A stretch of DNA of 46,069 bases from Phycisphaerae bacterium (lineage in GTDB: Bacteria; Planctomycetota; Phycisphaerae; Tepidisphaerales; Tepidisphaeraceae). The translations under genes were made by a program, and so were the position numbers. How positions within the stretch are numbered: the stretch's first letter is position 1; the number at the start of each line of letters is the position of its first letter. Shown here piece after piece: positions 8,145 through 15,740 of this stretch. The stretch lies in the NCBI GenBank assembly GCA_025924315.1, contig JAICIO010000040.1, forward strand, positions 1-46,069. Direction: 5' to 3'. The notes under the pieces were generated by a model. It searched no databases. It had not been told where the DNA came from and was given only the letters and a program-made list of their open reading frames with translations.

Positions 8145-8456
8145 TCACGTACCGAAAAAGCATGCGCCTGCGAGCAACACGCCGAGGGCCAAGCCGGTCC
8201 AGATTCCCGCGGAGGTCGAGGGGTTTCGCCGCCCCGTCATCCAGGCGCCGATTGCAACGGGAATCGCAACGAGTGCCACAAGTGGCATGCCCCACCAGAC
8301 CGGATTCTGCTCGAATGATGCCGCACCGCCGATGAAGGTGGGAACAAACATGACCACGAAGCCGAATAAAAGTCCGGCGATGTATTTCAAGATTCCGCCG
8401 ATCACATCGGAATGCTTGTCGTAATCGCGAGGATCCGGTTCGTTCGGGTTCGTCAT
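8145..8456 (-). CDS. Small membrane protein of unknown function
   Basis: A 103-residue protein with three membrane segments (IAGLLFGFVVMFVPTFIGG, GMPLVALVAIPVAIGAWM, GIWTGLALGVLLAGACFF) after a hydrophilic N-terminus rich in Asp, Asn and Pro. The ATG overlaps the stop of the upstream radical SAM gene by 4 nt and has a strong AGGAGGG Shine-Dalgarno, so the two are very likely co-translated. No family is recognised. Coupling to the radical SAM gene makes a membrane-associated partner role plausible, but that is inference. Confidence 0.65.
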   Translation of the reverse strand: MTNPNEPDPRDYDKHSDVIGGILKYIAGLLFGFVVMFVPTFIGGAASFEQNPVWWGMPLVALVAIPVAIGAWMTGRRNPSTSAGIWTGLALGVLLAGACFFGT

Positions 8457-9877
8457 TTCCCTCCTACACTCAGCGGCACGAGTTGCGGCTCGCGGATTGA
8501 GTGAAGCGTCTTCTCCTTATCATCGCGATAGAAGAGGTTGTACGTGTCGAACGGGATGATCCGGCCATCGGGATGTGCGATGTGCACGCAGGACTTTTTC
8601 ACACTGCGCACGTCGAAGTTATGTCGATCGAGGAACTGCATGATGATGATGCGGAAGATGTTGTCGTAGGTGATGAAGTTCGGGACCTGCACCAGCGGCA
8701 GGCAGCAGAGGAGTTGCTTGAGCGATTGGGCGCTGCTGCTGGGAGAGGCAGCGGTGGAGAAAAGTTTGAACAGCTCGCGGCGAAGGTTCGGGTCGCGCTC
8801 GTAGACGATCGTGTTGCCTTCGCCGTGCAGGAGCAACTGCGGATCGATCATGCCGGTGAGGGGAGTGACCTCGCCGTTGAGTTTCAGTGCGTAGGCCATC
8901 GCGAGACAGTCGGGATGGCAGGGGACGGGGATGACGTCGGTGGGTTTGAAGACGGGTGATTGTCTCAGGATCTGCTGGCGGATTTCGCCGAGCGTGAGGC
9001 GGTCGGTGGCGGGATCGAAGTCGTCCAAGCGGCCCGCCGATTGAATCGGTTGAAACGTGACGCCGCGGACGCAGCGCTGGTTCAGCGCGTAATCGATGAT
9101 CTCGCCGATCTCGTCGTCGTTCAGGCCTTTTTTCAGCGTGACCACGAGCGTGGTGGAGATCTTGTGCTCGTTCAGGCGATCGATCGCCTTCTTGCGCACT
9201 TCGGAAAGATCTTCACCGCGAAGTTCGCGTAGCGCATCCGGCTTGAACGAGTCGAATTGCAGGTACAGCTCAAAGCCCGGCATGTAATCTTTGAGGCGGT
9301 GGGCGAAGGCGGGGTCGTTCGCGATCTTCACGCCGTTCGTGTTCACCATCAGGTGCTTGATCGGCCGCGATTTGGCCATGTCGAGCACCTCGAAAAACTG
9401 CGGATGAATTGTCGGCTCGCCGCCGCTGATCTGCACGACGTCCGGCTCGCCCTCGTTGCGAACGACCGCGTCCAGCATGCGCTCGATCAGTTCGAGTGAT
9501 CGATGCTGCGTCGCGCGATGCGTCCCGCTCTCGCTGTAGCAGACAGGGCAGTTGAGGTTGCATGCGTCGGTGATCTCGACCAGCGTGAGACATGAATGCT
9601 GCTCGTGATCCGGGCACAGCCCGCAGTCGAATGGGCAGCCGTATTTGATCGGCGTGTTGAACTTCAGCGGCATCTGGCCGGGCTTGATCGTTTGTCGCGA
9701 AAGTTTGTAGTACTCGGCGTCAGTCGAGATGAGCACGCGTTGAAAGCGATGCTCAGGGCACCACTTGTGGAAGTAGACGTGATCGCCTTCGATGACCACC
9801 TTCGCTTCGATCTTGCGAAGACACTTGCCGCAGAGAGAGTTGGTCAACTCATAGAAGAGGTAGGGACGGTCGGGCAT
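8453..9877 (-). CDS. Radical SAM protein resembling tetraether lipid synthase (Tes/MJ0619)
   Basis: A 474-residue radical SAM enzyme. In order it shows an N-terminal metal-binding knuckle (C16, C19, then C40 in WCPEH), a cysteine cluster GCPFDCGLCPDHEQHSC (C81, C85, C88, C96), the radical SAM motif CNLNCPVC (C106, C110, C113), SGGEPT near 151-156, CHPDC (C320, C324), and a C-terminal CVHIAHPDGRIIPF. From memory, this arrangement is that of the MJ0619 group, which includes archaeal tetraether synthase Tes, an enzyme joining lipid tails through sp3 C-C bonds. Bacterial relatives have been linked to membrane-spanning lipids. The substrate here is not shown by the sequence. It starts at ATG 9877 with GGAG, 12 bp after an upstream lipoprotein gene. 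Confidence 0.8.
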   Translation of the reverse strand: MPDRPYLFYELTNSLCGKCLRKIEAKVVIEGDHVYFHKWCPEHRFQRVLISTDAEYYKLSRQTIKPGQMPLKFNTPIKYGCPFDCGLCPDHEQHSCLTLVEITDACNLNCPVCYSESGTHRATQHRSLELIERMLDAVVRNEGEPDVVQISGGEPTIHPQFFEVLDMAKSRPIKHLMVNTNGVKIANDPAFAHRLKDYMPGFELYLQFDSFKPDALRELRGEDLSEVRKKAIDRLNEHKISTTLVVTLKKGLNDDEIGEIIDYALNQRCVRGVTFQPIQSAGRLDDFDPATDRLTLGEIRQQILRQSPVFKPTDVIPVPCHPDCLAMAYALKLNGEVTPLTGMIDPQLLLHGEGNTIVYERDPNLRRELFKLFSTAASPSSSAQSLKQLLCCLPLVQVPNFITYDNIFRIIIMQFLDRHNFDVRSVKKSCVHIAHPDGRIIPFDTYNLFYRDDKEKTLHSIREPQLVPLSVGGK

Positions 9878-9889
9878 GAAGTCTCCGGC

Positions 9890-10579
9890 TCAGGGCGATG
9901 CGGGATGCCAATGCACGTCGTGATGCTGCAGTTCGGATGGCGCCGGCTGGCTACTCGGCGGACGCGGAGCCCAGCGCGCCCGGTTTTGCTCGAGCTGTAA
10001 TTGCGCGTGCCGAAGTTCTGCATCAGAAGGAAACACGCCGGCATCATAAAGCTTTCGGCGCGTTTCGCTGTCGAATATCTCGATCCATTGTGCCGGGCTC
10101 TGCACTTTTCCCACGATCGGATGATCGGTCGTCGTGGAGTTCGTGATGACACCATTCTGGTCGACATCGAAGGTGATCCACCGCTGTGCGGTCTCCGCCC
10201 ACGCGGTGAAGCACAGCGGGGCGATCCACGTCGCGGTGCGGACGGAGTAGGACATGGAGAACCGCCTGCGATCGGATGAAACGCTCCAATGCTGCAAGAC
10301 CCATTGCGGACTATACGAGTGGGTCGCTCTCACCGTGAAAAAGTCCGGCCCACCGTTGTACGGCTTCACGTGGTGGCTGAGGAAAATGAATGCGTCGTCG
10401 ATGTGGGTATGGCCGACCCAGATTGGGTCATCCTTTCGTTTGCCGACGTAATGTTCCGGCCGCGGCGTGAGATCCGGCTGAAGTTGGCGAGTCGCCGGAA
10501 TGGGAATGCACCCGATCAACAGATAGATTCCGATCGACACGAACAGGATGGGCAGAACGATGCGCTTGCGGCGGCTCAA
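9890..10579 (-). CDS. Putative lipoprotein of unknown function
   Basis: A 229-residue protein with an N-terminal basic stretch, a hydrophobic segment and a lipobox-like LLIGC (Cys about 24), so it is probably exported and lipidated. The rest is a globular domain rich in aromatic residues with a Pro/Gln-rich tail. I do not recognise the fold. The open frame runs upstream to 10876 over the neighbouring gene, but a TTG at 10579 with a strong GGGGAGGT Shine-Dalgarno is the credible start. It sits between the zinc-ribbon membrane protein and the radical SAM gene. Confidence 0.6.
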   Translation of the reverse strand: MSRRKRIVLPILFVSIGIYLLIGCIPIPATRQLQPDLTPRPEHYVGKRKDDPIWVGHTHIDDAFIFLSHHVKPYNGGPDFFTVRATHSYSPQWVLQHWSVSSDRRRFSMSYSVRTATWIAPLCFTAWAETAQRWITFDVDQNGVITNSTTTDHPIVGKVQSPAQWIEIFDSETRRKLYDAGVFPSDAELRHAQLQLEQNRARWAPRPPSSQPAPSELQHHDVHWHPASP

Positions 10580-10641
10580 CCGACCTCCCCTGAAGGGTTC
10601 GCTAAAAAGAATAGCGTCTGCTAACAAAGTCGCAAGGGAAA

Positions 10642-11370
10642 TCAGCCGAGCGTCATCAGATAACAGAATCCGCAAGGCCCGAGCGCCATCATGCCGAGCA
10701 CCAGGCCGACGGTGACACCGGGCCCGAAGCCGCGCCAACTCGGATTCTGTCGAACCGATGTTGCGAGCGCGCTCAAGCCGATCACGGCGGCGAGCACGAT
10801 ACAGAGAAAGAGCACATGAGCAGACTTGGGCTCGATGCCCACCGTGGCGGCGAGCAGGATAAAGCAGCCGGCGCACACACCGATCGCGGTGAAGAACCCG
10901 CCCGCAAAACGCAGGCCGGTGCGCCCGTCGTCTTCGTCGGGCGTGGGGCGATATGGCAGGGCGCCGGGAATGGATGGCGGGCCTGCGATCGATCGGTTCC
11001 CCCGGGCCGTTGCGTCCGACTCGCGTTTGCTCCGCACGCCGATTATCACGAGGCCCGCGACCGCCGCGATCAGCAGGACGACGATAAGAATCCTGCCGAC
11101 GGCGCCGAGATCCATTCCCGCGAGCATGATCATCCCGCCGATCGCCAGCAGGCCGATGATTGCGCTCAGTGCGCCTTGACTAAGATTCTGATCGCGCGAA
11201 ACCTGCTGCTCGAGCGGCATGACCCGCCGTGGCGCGGTTTGGTTTGACGGATCAACGCCATACGGGTTGAGCAATTGCGCCAGGCAGCGCGGACAAGTCA
11301 GCTGCCCTTGCGCCGCGTCGCTCACGGTCAGCCACGTCTGACATTTCGGGCAGATCAGCTGGATGGACAT
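10642..11370 (-). CDS. Zinc-ribbon membrane protein of unknown function
   Basis: A 242-residue protein with an N-terminal zinc ribbon (C7-x2-C10 and C26-x2-C29) followed by two membrane segments (about 67-115), a Pro/Asp-rich loop and three more membrane segments. The C-terminus (VGLVLGMMALGPCGFCYLM) resembles the ends of the small membrane proteins at 8145-8456 and 7749-8099. It begins 1 nt after the stop of its upstream neighbour, so the genes are tightly packed. Function unknown. Confidence 0.65.
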   Translation of the reverse strand: MSIQLICPKCQTWLTVSDAAQGQLTCPRCLAQLLNPYGVDPSNQTAPRRVMPLEQQVSRDQNLSQGALSAIIGLLAIGGMIMLAGMDLGAVGRILIVVLLIAAVAGLVIIGVRSKRESDATARGNRSIAGPPSIPGALPYRPTPDEDDGRTGLRFAGGFFTAIGVCAGCFILLAATVGIEPKSAHVLFLCIVLAAVIGLSALATSVRQNPSWRGFGPGVTVGLVLGMMALGPCGFCYLMTLG

Positions 11371-11371
11371 G

Positions 11372-12013
11372 TCACACCGCCTCGCTGGTCGCTGGTGCGA
11401 TCGTCACGTTGGCCCGCTGCGCGAGCCGCTTCATCTGCCGTACCGTTTGTCCCGCGAAAAGGCCGGTGACGAGAAGCGTCAGCAGCACGATCGCCTCATC
11501 GCGACGCGGAATGCGAAGCTCGGGCGTCGCATAATACTTTTGCCGACCGATCACATACCACACGTACATGCCAAGCAGGATGAGATACGCCGCCATCCCG
11601 CACGCGGTCGCGAAATACACGAGCTTGAGCGAGAGCCGAAGCGCTGCCGACGCGACGATCGGGAAGAGCAGCAGCACCAGGGACGTGCGCGGTCCGCCAG
11701 CGATCGCGCAGAGTGCCACGACCATCGCGCAATCCCATCCGACGGCGAGGTATTTCGTCCAGTCGTGGTAATGCCGCCGCGACAGTCGCAGGTGCATGAT
11801 GATCGCCATCACCGCCCAGGCGATTACCACCCATGTGACGCGTACGTGATAAATCCCGCGATAGGGTGAACTCGCCCCGCCCATCCAGTATTCGATCAGA
11901 TGTCGCGCGTAGAAGATCACTAGCGCGATCATGCGCACGAGATTCACGCGTAATTCGCCCGCCCAGGCTTCGATACGGCTTGCATCCTCCCAGTTCATTT
12001 CGCTATCGCTCAT
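11372..12013 (-). CDS. Polytopic membrane protein of unknown function
   Basis: A 213-residue protein with five to six membrane segments and an N-terminal acidic stretch (MSDSEMNWEDASRIEAW). The pattern, short loops with a conserved-looking RHLIEYWMGG after helix 1, resembles unlinked membrane-sensor modules, but no signalling domain follows. The start is ATG 12013 with GAGG about 6 nt upstream, in preference to the upstream M at 12037. It lies 24 bp downstream of the previous gene in the same run. Confidence 0.6.
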   Translation of the reverse strand: MSDSEMNWEDASRIEAWAGELRVNLVRMIALVIFYARHLIEYWMGGASSPYRGIYHVRVTWVVIAWAVMAIIMHLRLSRRHYHDWTKYLAVGWDCAMVVALCAIAGGPRTSLVLLLFPIVASAALRLSLKLVYFATACGMAAYLILLGMYVWYVIGRQKYYATPELRIPRRDEAIVLLTLLVTGLFAGQTVRQMKRLAQRANVTIAPATSEAV

Positions 12014-12037
12014 GTGTCGCCTCGATAGAGGATCCAA

Positions 12038-12625
12038 TCACCTGAAGCCCGCACAAATCGCGAAGACAATCATGAACGCCAGCGCCGGCGACAATACGAG
12101 GCCCGCGGCAAACGTTCGCACGCCCGGAATAAACAGCAGAACCACGCCGATAAGCACCGGCCCGCAGATCGAGATCATCGGATCGCGCGTGAGCGAGGCC
12201 AATCCAAGCATCGCACCAATACCGACAACCCCGCCTACGATGAACAGGCCGAACCCGCCCACGGCGCGAGCGACCTTCCTCGCGGTATGGCGCGCGGGAG
12301 GTCGACCGTACTCGAGGATTCGATCGGTCGCCGAGCGCTGCACGATGGTCGACGGGTTGTCCACGGCAAATGATTCATGCGCTGAGTTGCGCGGGATGCT
12401 CATGATTACCGCGATTGCGACCGCGAGCATAACGACGAAGAATACGATCGCGTTCATGCCTGCGGGCAATCCACCATGCACCACCGCGACGAGCCCCACG
12501 ATGATCAGGATAAACAATCCGAAGATGACAAATCGCCCGACGCGACTGTCACCTTCCGCCTGCGCGAGGGTACCGAGAGGCAGAACCGGCTTCGGTGGTT
12601 CAGGTTGTTGTGGGCTGTCGGTCAT
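12038..12625 (-). CDS. Membrane protein of unknown function
   Basis: A 195-residue protein with a Pro-rich N-terminal tail (about 20 residues) and two pairs of membrane segments separated by a soluble linker (about 80-115). No family is recognised. Its ATG overlaps the lgt stop by 4 nt (12622-12625), so it is probably translated after Lgt from the same mRNA. Confidence 0.6.
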   Translation of the reverse strand: MTDSPQQPEPPKPVLPLGTLAQAEGDSRVGRFVIFGLFILIIVGLVAVVHGGLPAGMNAIVFFVVMLAVAIAVIMSIPRNSAHESFAVDNPSTIVQRSATDRILEYGRPPARHTARKVARAVGGFGLFIVGGVVGIGAMLGLASLTRDPMISICGPVLIGVVLLFIPGVRTFAAGLVLSPALAFMIVFAICAGFR

Positions 12626-13482
12626 GCATTCGCGTCGGCCGATTGAACCGGGAGCATCACGATACGGTCACGATTCATTCCGCGGCCGGTCCAAAGTTGC
12701 GCGAAGCAGACGATCGCACCGACGAGCGACGCGACCTGAATCGCGCTGAGTCCAAGATATGGATTGAACCGCGGTTTGATGAATTCAATAAGGAATCGCC
12801 AAGTGAGATATCCGCCGAGGAATGAGCGGAAGAGAACACCGGAAGGATGGGCTCTTGTAGGGTCCGTTTCAGCGGACCGGTTACTCGCCTTTTCGCGGGC
12901 CGGAAATAACCTATCCGCTGAAGCGGACCCTACAAGGATACGAAGCGCGATCGCAAAAAGAGCGAGGAAAGCTGCTTCATACAACTGCGTCGGATGCCGC
13001 GGGCCGTCGCCGAAATCGACTGCCCAGGGCAGGCTGCTGTGAATGCCGTAGGTGTGGTCGGGAAGACCGGTGAGAAAACAGCCGATGCGCCCGATCGCCA
13101 TGCCGAGACAGAGTGGATAGACGAAGAGATCACCGGTTGATCGACGAATGCCGAGGCGGCGCTTTGCGATCTCCACGCCGATCCATCCGCCGAGCAGTCC
13201 GCCGACGATCGTCTTTCCGCCCATGAACGCCCGCGGATCCGCGCGCAGGTTCCAGTAATCGATCGGCGATTCGACGAGCGCGAGAATCTTAGAACCAACC
13301 AGCGCGCCGAAGACGCAACCCACGATCACCCACATGTTCTGCTCGATCGGCACGCGCTGGGCGGGCGAGCGACGACGTAGCCAGAGATAGAACTGAAACC
13401 CCAGCGTGTATCCCGCTAACTCAAACACCGCGTGCGCGGGCACCGGAATCCCGAAAGGATGGAAGACGACGGGAAAGGTCAT
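12622..13482 (-). CDS. lgt: Prolipoprotein diacylglyceryl transferase with repeat-derived insert
   Basis: A 286-residue Lgt, the membrane enzyme that moves diacylglycerol from phosphatidylglycerol to the lipobox Cys of prolipoproteins. Family features are FHPFGIPVPAHAVFELAGYT near the N-terminus, GGKTIVGGLLGGWIGVE, the signature GMAIGRIGCFLTGLPDHTYG and the final WRFLIEF. Residues about 184-208 (GSASADRLFPAREKASNR onward) match nothing in the family and are encoded by the REP-like palindrome at 12857-12933. The insert keeps the frame and falls in the loop before the last helix, where PSGVLF corresponds to the usual RPGE-F region. Starts at ATG 13482 after GGCGG. It follows pilO by 49 bp. Confidence 0.85.
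   Translation of the reverse strand: MTFPVVFHPFGIPVPAHAVFELAGYTLGFQFYLWLRRRSPAQRVPIEQNMWVIVGCVFGALVGSKILALVESPIDYWNLRADPRAFMGGKTIVGGLLGGWIGVEIAKRRLGIRRSTGDLFVYPLCLGMAIGRIGCFLTGLPDHTYGIHSSLPWAVDFGDGPRHPTQLYEAAFLALFAIALRILVGSASADRLFPAREKASNRSAETDPTRAHPSGVLFRSFLGGYLTWRFLIEFIKPRFNPYLGLSAIQVASLVGAIVCFAQLWTGRGMNRDRIVMLPVQSADANA
12857..12933. repeat. GTAG-headed hairpin pair inside the lgt coding sequence
   Basis: The left unit is GTAG then GGTCCGTTTCAGCGGACC (one G-U pair). The right unit on the minus strand is GTAG then GGTCCGCTTCAGCGGATA. Each is followed by a GGTTAYT-like stretch. This is the same family as 30648-30723, 34926-34997 and 41851-41925. The whole element is translated as part of Lgt without a stop codon, which is unusual because its siblings here are intergenic. 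Confidence 0.85.
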
Positions 13483-13531
13483 ACCGCCGTGCGACGGTAT
13501 CAAAACAAGTTAGTCGATGCAAAACAAATGA

Positions 13532-14080
13532 TCAGTCCGGCTCGACGAACCAGACGATCTCGAAGCTGAATGTGGCGGGAGCGTTGGGGGCGTTGCCGTT
13601 GCGCAGATCGAACGTCGCGATCGCCATATCGCCGAAACGCTGGTGAAGATCGTGGAAAAAGGCTGTGCAGTTTGGGTACGTGCCGTTGCCGGAGACGTGA
13701 ATGGGCATCTGCGAATAGCGGGCGGCGCGGATGAGCGTTCCCGGACGGACGTCCTGCATGTCGAGGCCGGCTTTCTGCGAGAAATCCGCGAGCTCAGACA
13801 ATCGCTGATTCAGCTGTCGGACGGACTGAAGCTGCAGATGGCTGGTGGAAAGCTGCGCTTGGGCCGTCGCGAGCTTCGCCCGGAGAACCCGCGCGGTTCC
13901 CTGCAGACGCTCGGTTTTTTCCTGCTGCTGTTCCAGGTCGTCGCGCTGCGCGTTGATCGCCTCTCGCTGCGAAAGAAGCGGCATAAAGCCGAGCAGGTAC
14001 ACGAGCGCTGTCGCAACGATGCAGGCGCCGACTGCCGAAGCGTCGATCGTCAGCCATTTCATGTTCGACGGAAGCTTCAC
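13532..14080 (-). CDS. pilO: PilO-like type IV pilus/T2SS inner-membrane protein
   Basis: A 182-residue bitopic protein: a short cytoplasmic tail, one membrane segment (about 14-35), a coiled coil (about 40-95, rich in Gln, Glu and Leu) and a small C-terminal ferredoxin-like domain. Size and layout fit PilO/GspM, which pairs with PilN in the inner-membrane alignment complex linking the ATPase platform to the secretin. The identification rests mostly on position, since it follows PilM and PilN and overlaps pilN by 4 nt (14077-14080). Confidence 0.75.
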   Translation of the reverse strand: MKLPSNMKWLTIDASAVGACIVATALVYLLGFMPLLSQREAINAQRDDLEQQQEKTERLQGTARVLRAKLATAQAQLSTSHLQLQSVRQLNQRLSELADFSQKAGLDMQDVRPGTLIRAARYSQMPIHVSGNGTYPNCTAFFHDLHQRFGDMAIATFDLRNGNAPNAPATFSFEIVWFVEPD

Positions 14081-14688
14081 GATCCACCTCCGTTATTGAG
14101 CGAGCATTCGATGCGGAACGCAAACGCTTCGCCGGACGCGAACGGCTCGCGGCTGGTCTTGATGAGCGTCACTTGATCGAACAACTTTGCCTCTTCGAGT
14201 CGAAGAACAAAGTGCGAGACCGCCGCCTGGGAGCGACCGTAGCCGGTGATGGTGACCAGATGCGACGCGGCCGACTGGGTCGTCGGTGCTTTGCCCACAA
14301 CAGCCTTTGGCCCATCGCTTCGATCGAGCCGGCACTGCGTCAGTACAATTTGATCGGTGGAGGCCTTGGCGAGAAGCTTCAGCAGAATGCTCCAATCGGG
14401 CTGCTCGTCGATCGCGGTGATCATGTCGAGTTTGCCCTGCGCTTCGGCCAGCTCCGGCTGAAGCTTCGCGATCATGCGTTGGCTTTCTTCGAGCTGGCGG
14501 CTCGCACGTTCCGATTGCGCCGCGACCGCGGCCTGATCACCACCCCAGATTGCATAGCTCAGTCCGCACGCGACGATGAGCAGCAGGGCATATGTGCCAC
14601 CGCCAACCGCCCAGGCGCGCAGCCGAAACGATCGCGCATGCGCGTCGCGCCGGTGCATCGGAACGAGGTTAATGCATTTCGTCTTCAT
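14077..14688 (-). CDS. pilN: PilN-like type IV pilus/T2SS inner-membrane protein
   Basis: A 203-residue bitopic protein starting MKTKCINLVPMHRRDA. The INLVP motif just before the membrane segment (about 29-48) is the short peptide by which PilN binds PilM. A coiled coil (about 52-90) and a small periplasmic alpha/beta domain follow, as in PilN. Four-nucleotide overlaps join it to pilM upstream and pilO downstream, indicating translational coupling in the order needed to assemble the PilMNO complex. Confidence 0.85.
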   Translation of the reverse strand: MKTKCINLVPMHRRDAHARSFRLRAWAVGGGTYALLLIVACGLSYAIWGGDQAAVAAQSERASRQLEESQRMIAKLQPELAEAQGKLDMITAIDEQPDWSILLKLLAKASTDQIVLTQCRLDRSDGPKAVVGKAPTTQSAASHLVTITGYGRSQAAVSHFVLRLEEAKLFDQVTLIKTSREPFASGEAFAFRIECSLNNGGGS

Positions 14689-15740
14689 TCGTCACGAAAC
14701 TGTGCAAGGCCCAGCGCCATCGTTAATGCCGGCGACGCGGTCAATTCAATGAGTGCCGGCGAGGTATTCAAAAGATCCCGTGGCCCGAGCGCCAGGCATT
14801 CCGTTCCAATCAGCTGCGTGAAGTGCGCCGCCACGCCGGCGATTCCAGCGCCTCCGCCGACGATCACCATTTGCTGCAAGTTGGCGTCCGGGTACTGCTG
14901 CGTTGCGTAGGAGAACGAGATATTCAGTTCCTGCAGCATCGATTGAAAGTGCGCACCGACGGCATGCCGCGCATCCGCGATTGGATCCTCTGCTTCACTG
15001 CTCGGCGGCGTCACGCCAAACTTTTGCAGCACGTGATCGGCCATCGCGGTGTCAACGTCGAGATGCTTTTCGAGCGACTTGAAGAGGGAGGAGAGACCAC
15101 TGTCGCTCAGCACGCGCGAGAAAACGATCGCTTCGCGATAAATCACCGCGAGGCGGCAGCAGTGCCAGCCGAAATCGAGCAACCCGACGAGGCCGTTCTG
15201 GTTGGAAAAGCGCTCAGCACATGCGCGGGTGAGCGCGCAGGCTTCGGCATCCATTCCCACGACGCGTAATCCTTCCGATTCAAACGTCTCGATGAACGGC
15301 TCGATGTCGCGATGCAGGCATCCGACCGCCATCACGCGATTCGCCTGATGCGAGCGCGGCCCGGCAGGCAGCGGCCAATAGCCGAGCTCAAACGCGCCCG
15401 GCTCGCACTTTTGCAGCCGCGCGAATTCCATTCGTGCAATCTGATCCAGCCCCGACGCATCGGGGCCGGCTTTCGGCAGTTCCAGCGTTCCGTCCAGCAT
15501 CCGCAGCGGCGGAACGGAGAGCACGACCTCGCGGCCATGAAAGTTGTGGCGATAGAGAACATCGATCAGCCGGCGCACTTCGTTCGAAGTGACCGGCGAA
15601 TCCGGCAGCGCGCGAGGAAATGTCGTCGCGGCGCTGATTCGGCACTGCTTGCCGCGACCGCTCAGCTGCACGGCTTTCACCGTGCGGCTGCCGATGTCCA
15701 GACCGATCGGGCTGTGCGATTTGAGTAGCATGATGTTCAT
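14685..15740 (-). CDS. pilM: PilM-like cytoplasmic ATP-binding pilus assembly protein
   Basis: A 351-residue actin-fold protein. GLDIGSRTVKAVQLSG (about 13-28) is the phosphate-1 loop, LLDFGWHCCRLAVI the phosphate-2 region, and VIVGGGAGIAGVAAHF the adenosine motif, as in PilM/FtsA. It binds the N-terminal tail of PilN and ties it to the cytoplasmic ATPase and platform. Length is typical for PilM. Its start overlaps the end of the PilC/GspF gene by 4 nt. Confidence 0.85.
   Translation of the reverse strand: MNIMLLKSHSPIGLDIGSRTVKAVQLSGRGKQCRISAATTFPRALPDSPVTSNEVRRLIDVLYRHNFHGREVVLSVPPLRMLDGTLELPKAGPDASGLDQIARMEFARLQKCEPGAFELGYWPLPAGPRSHQANRVMAVGCLHRDIEPFIETFESEGLRVVGMDAEACALTRACAERFSNQNGLVGLLDFGWHCCRLAVIYREAIVFSRVLSDSGLSSLFKSLEKHLDVDTAMADHVLQKFGVTPPSSEAEDPIADARHAVGAHFQSMLQELNISFSYATQQYPDANLQQMVIVGGGAGIAGVAAHFTQLIGTECLALGPRDLLNTSPALIELTASPALTMALGLAQFRDE

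Noticed and set aside
12622-13503. Lgt as a frameshifted or broken gene
   Set aside because: The insert keeps the frame and all downstream motifs are intact, so an insertion is more likely than a break.
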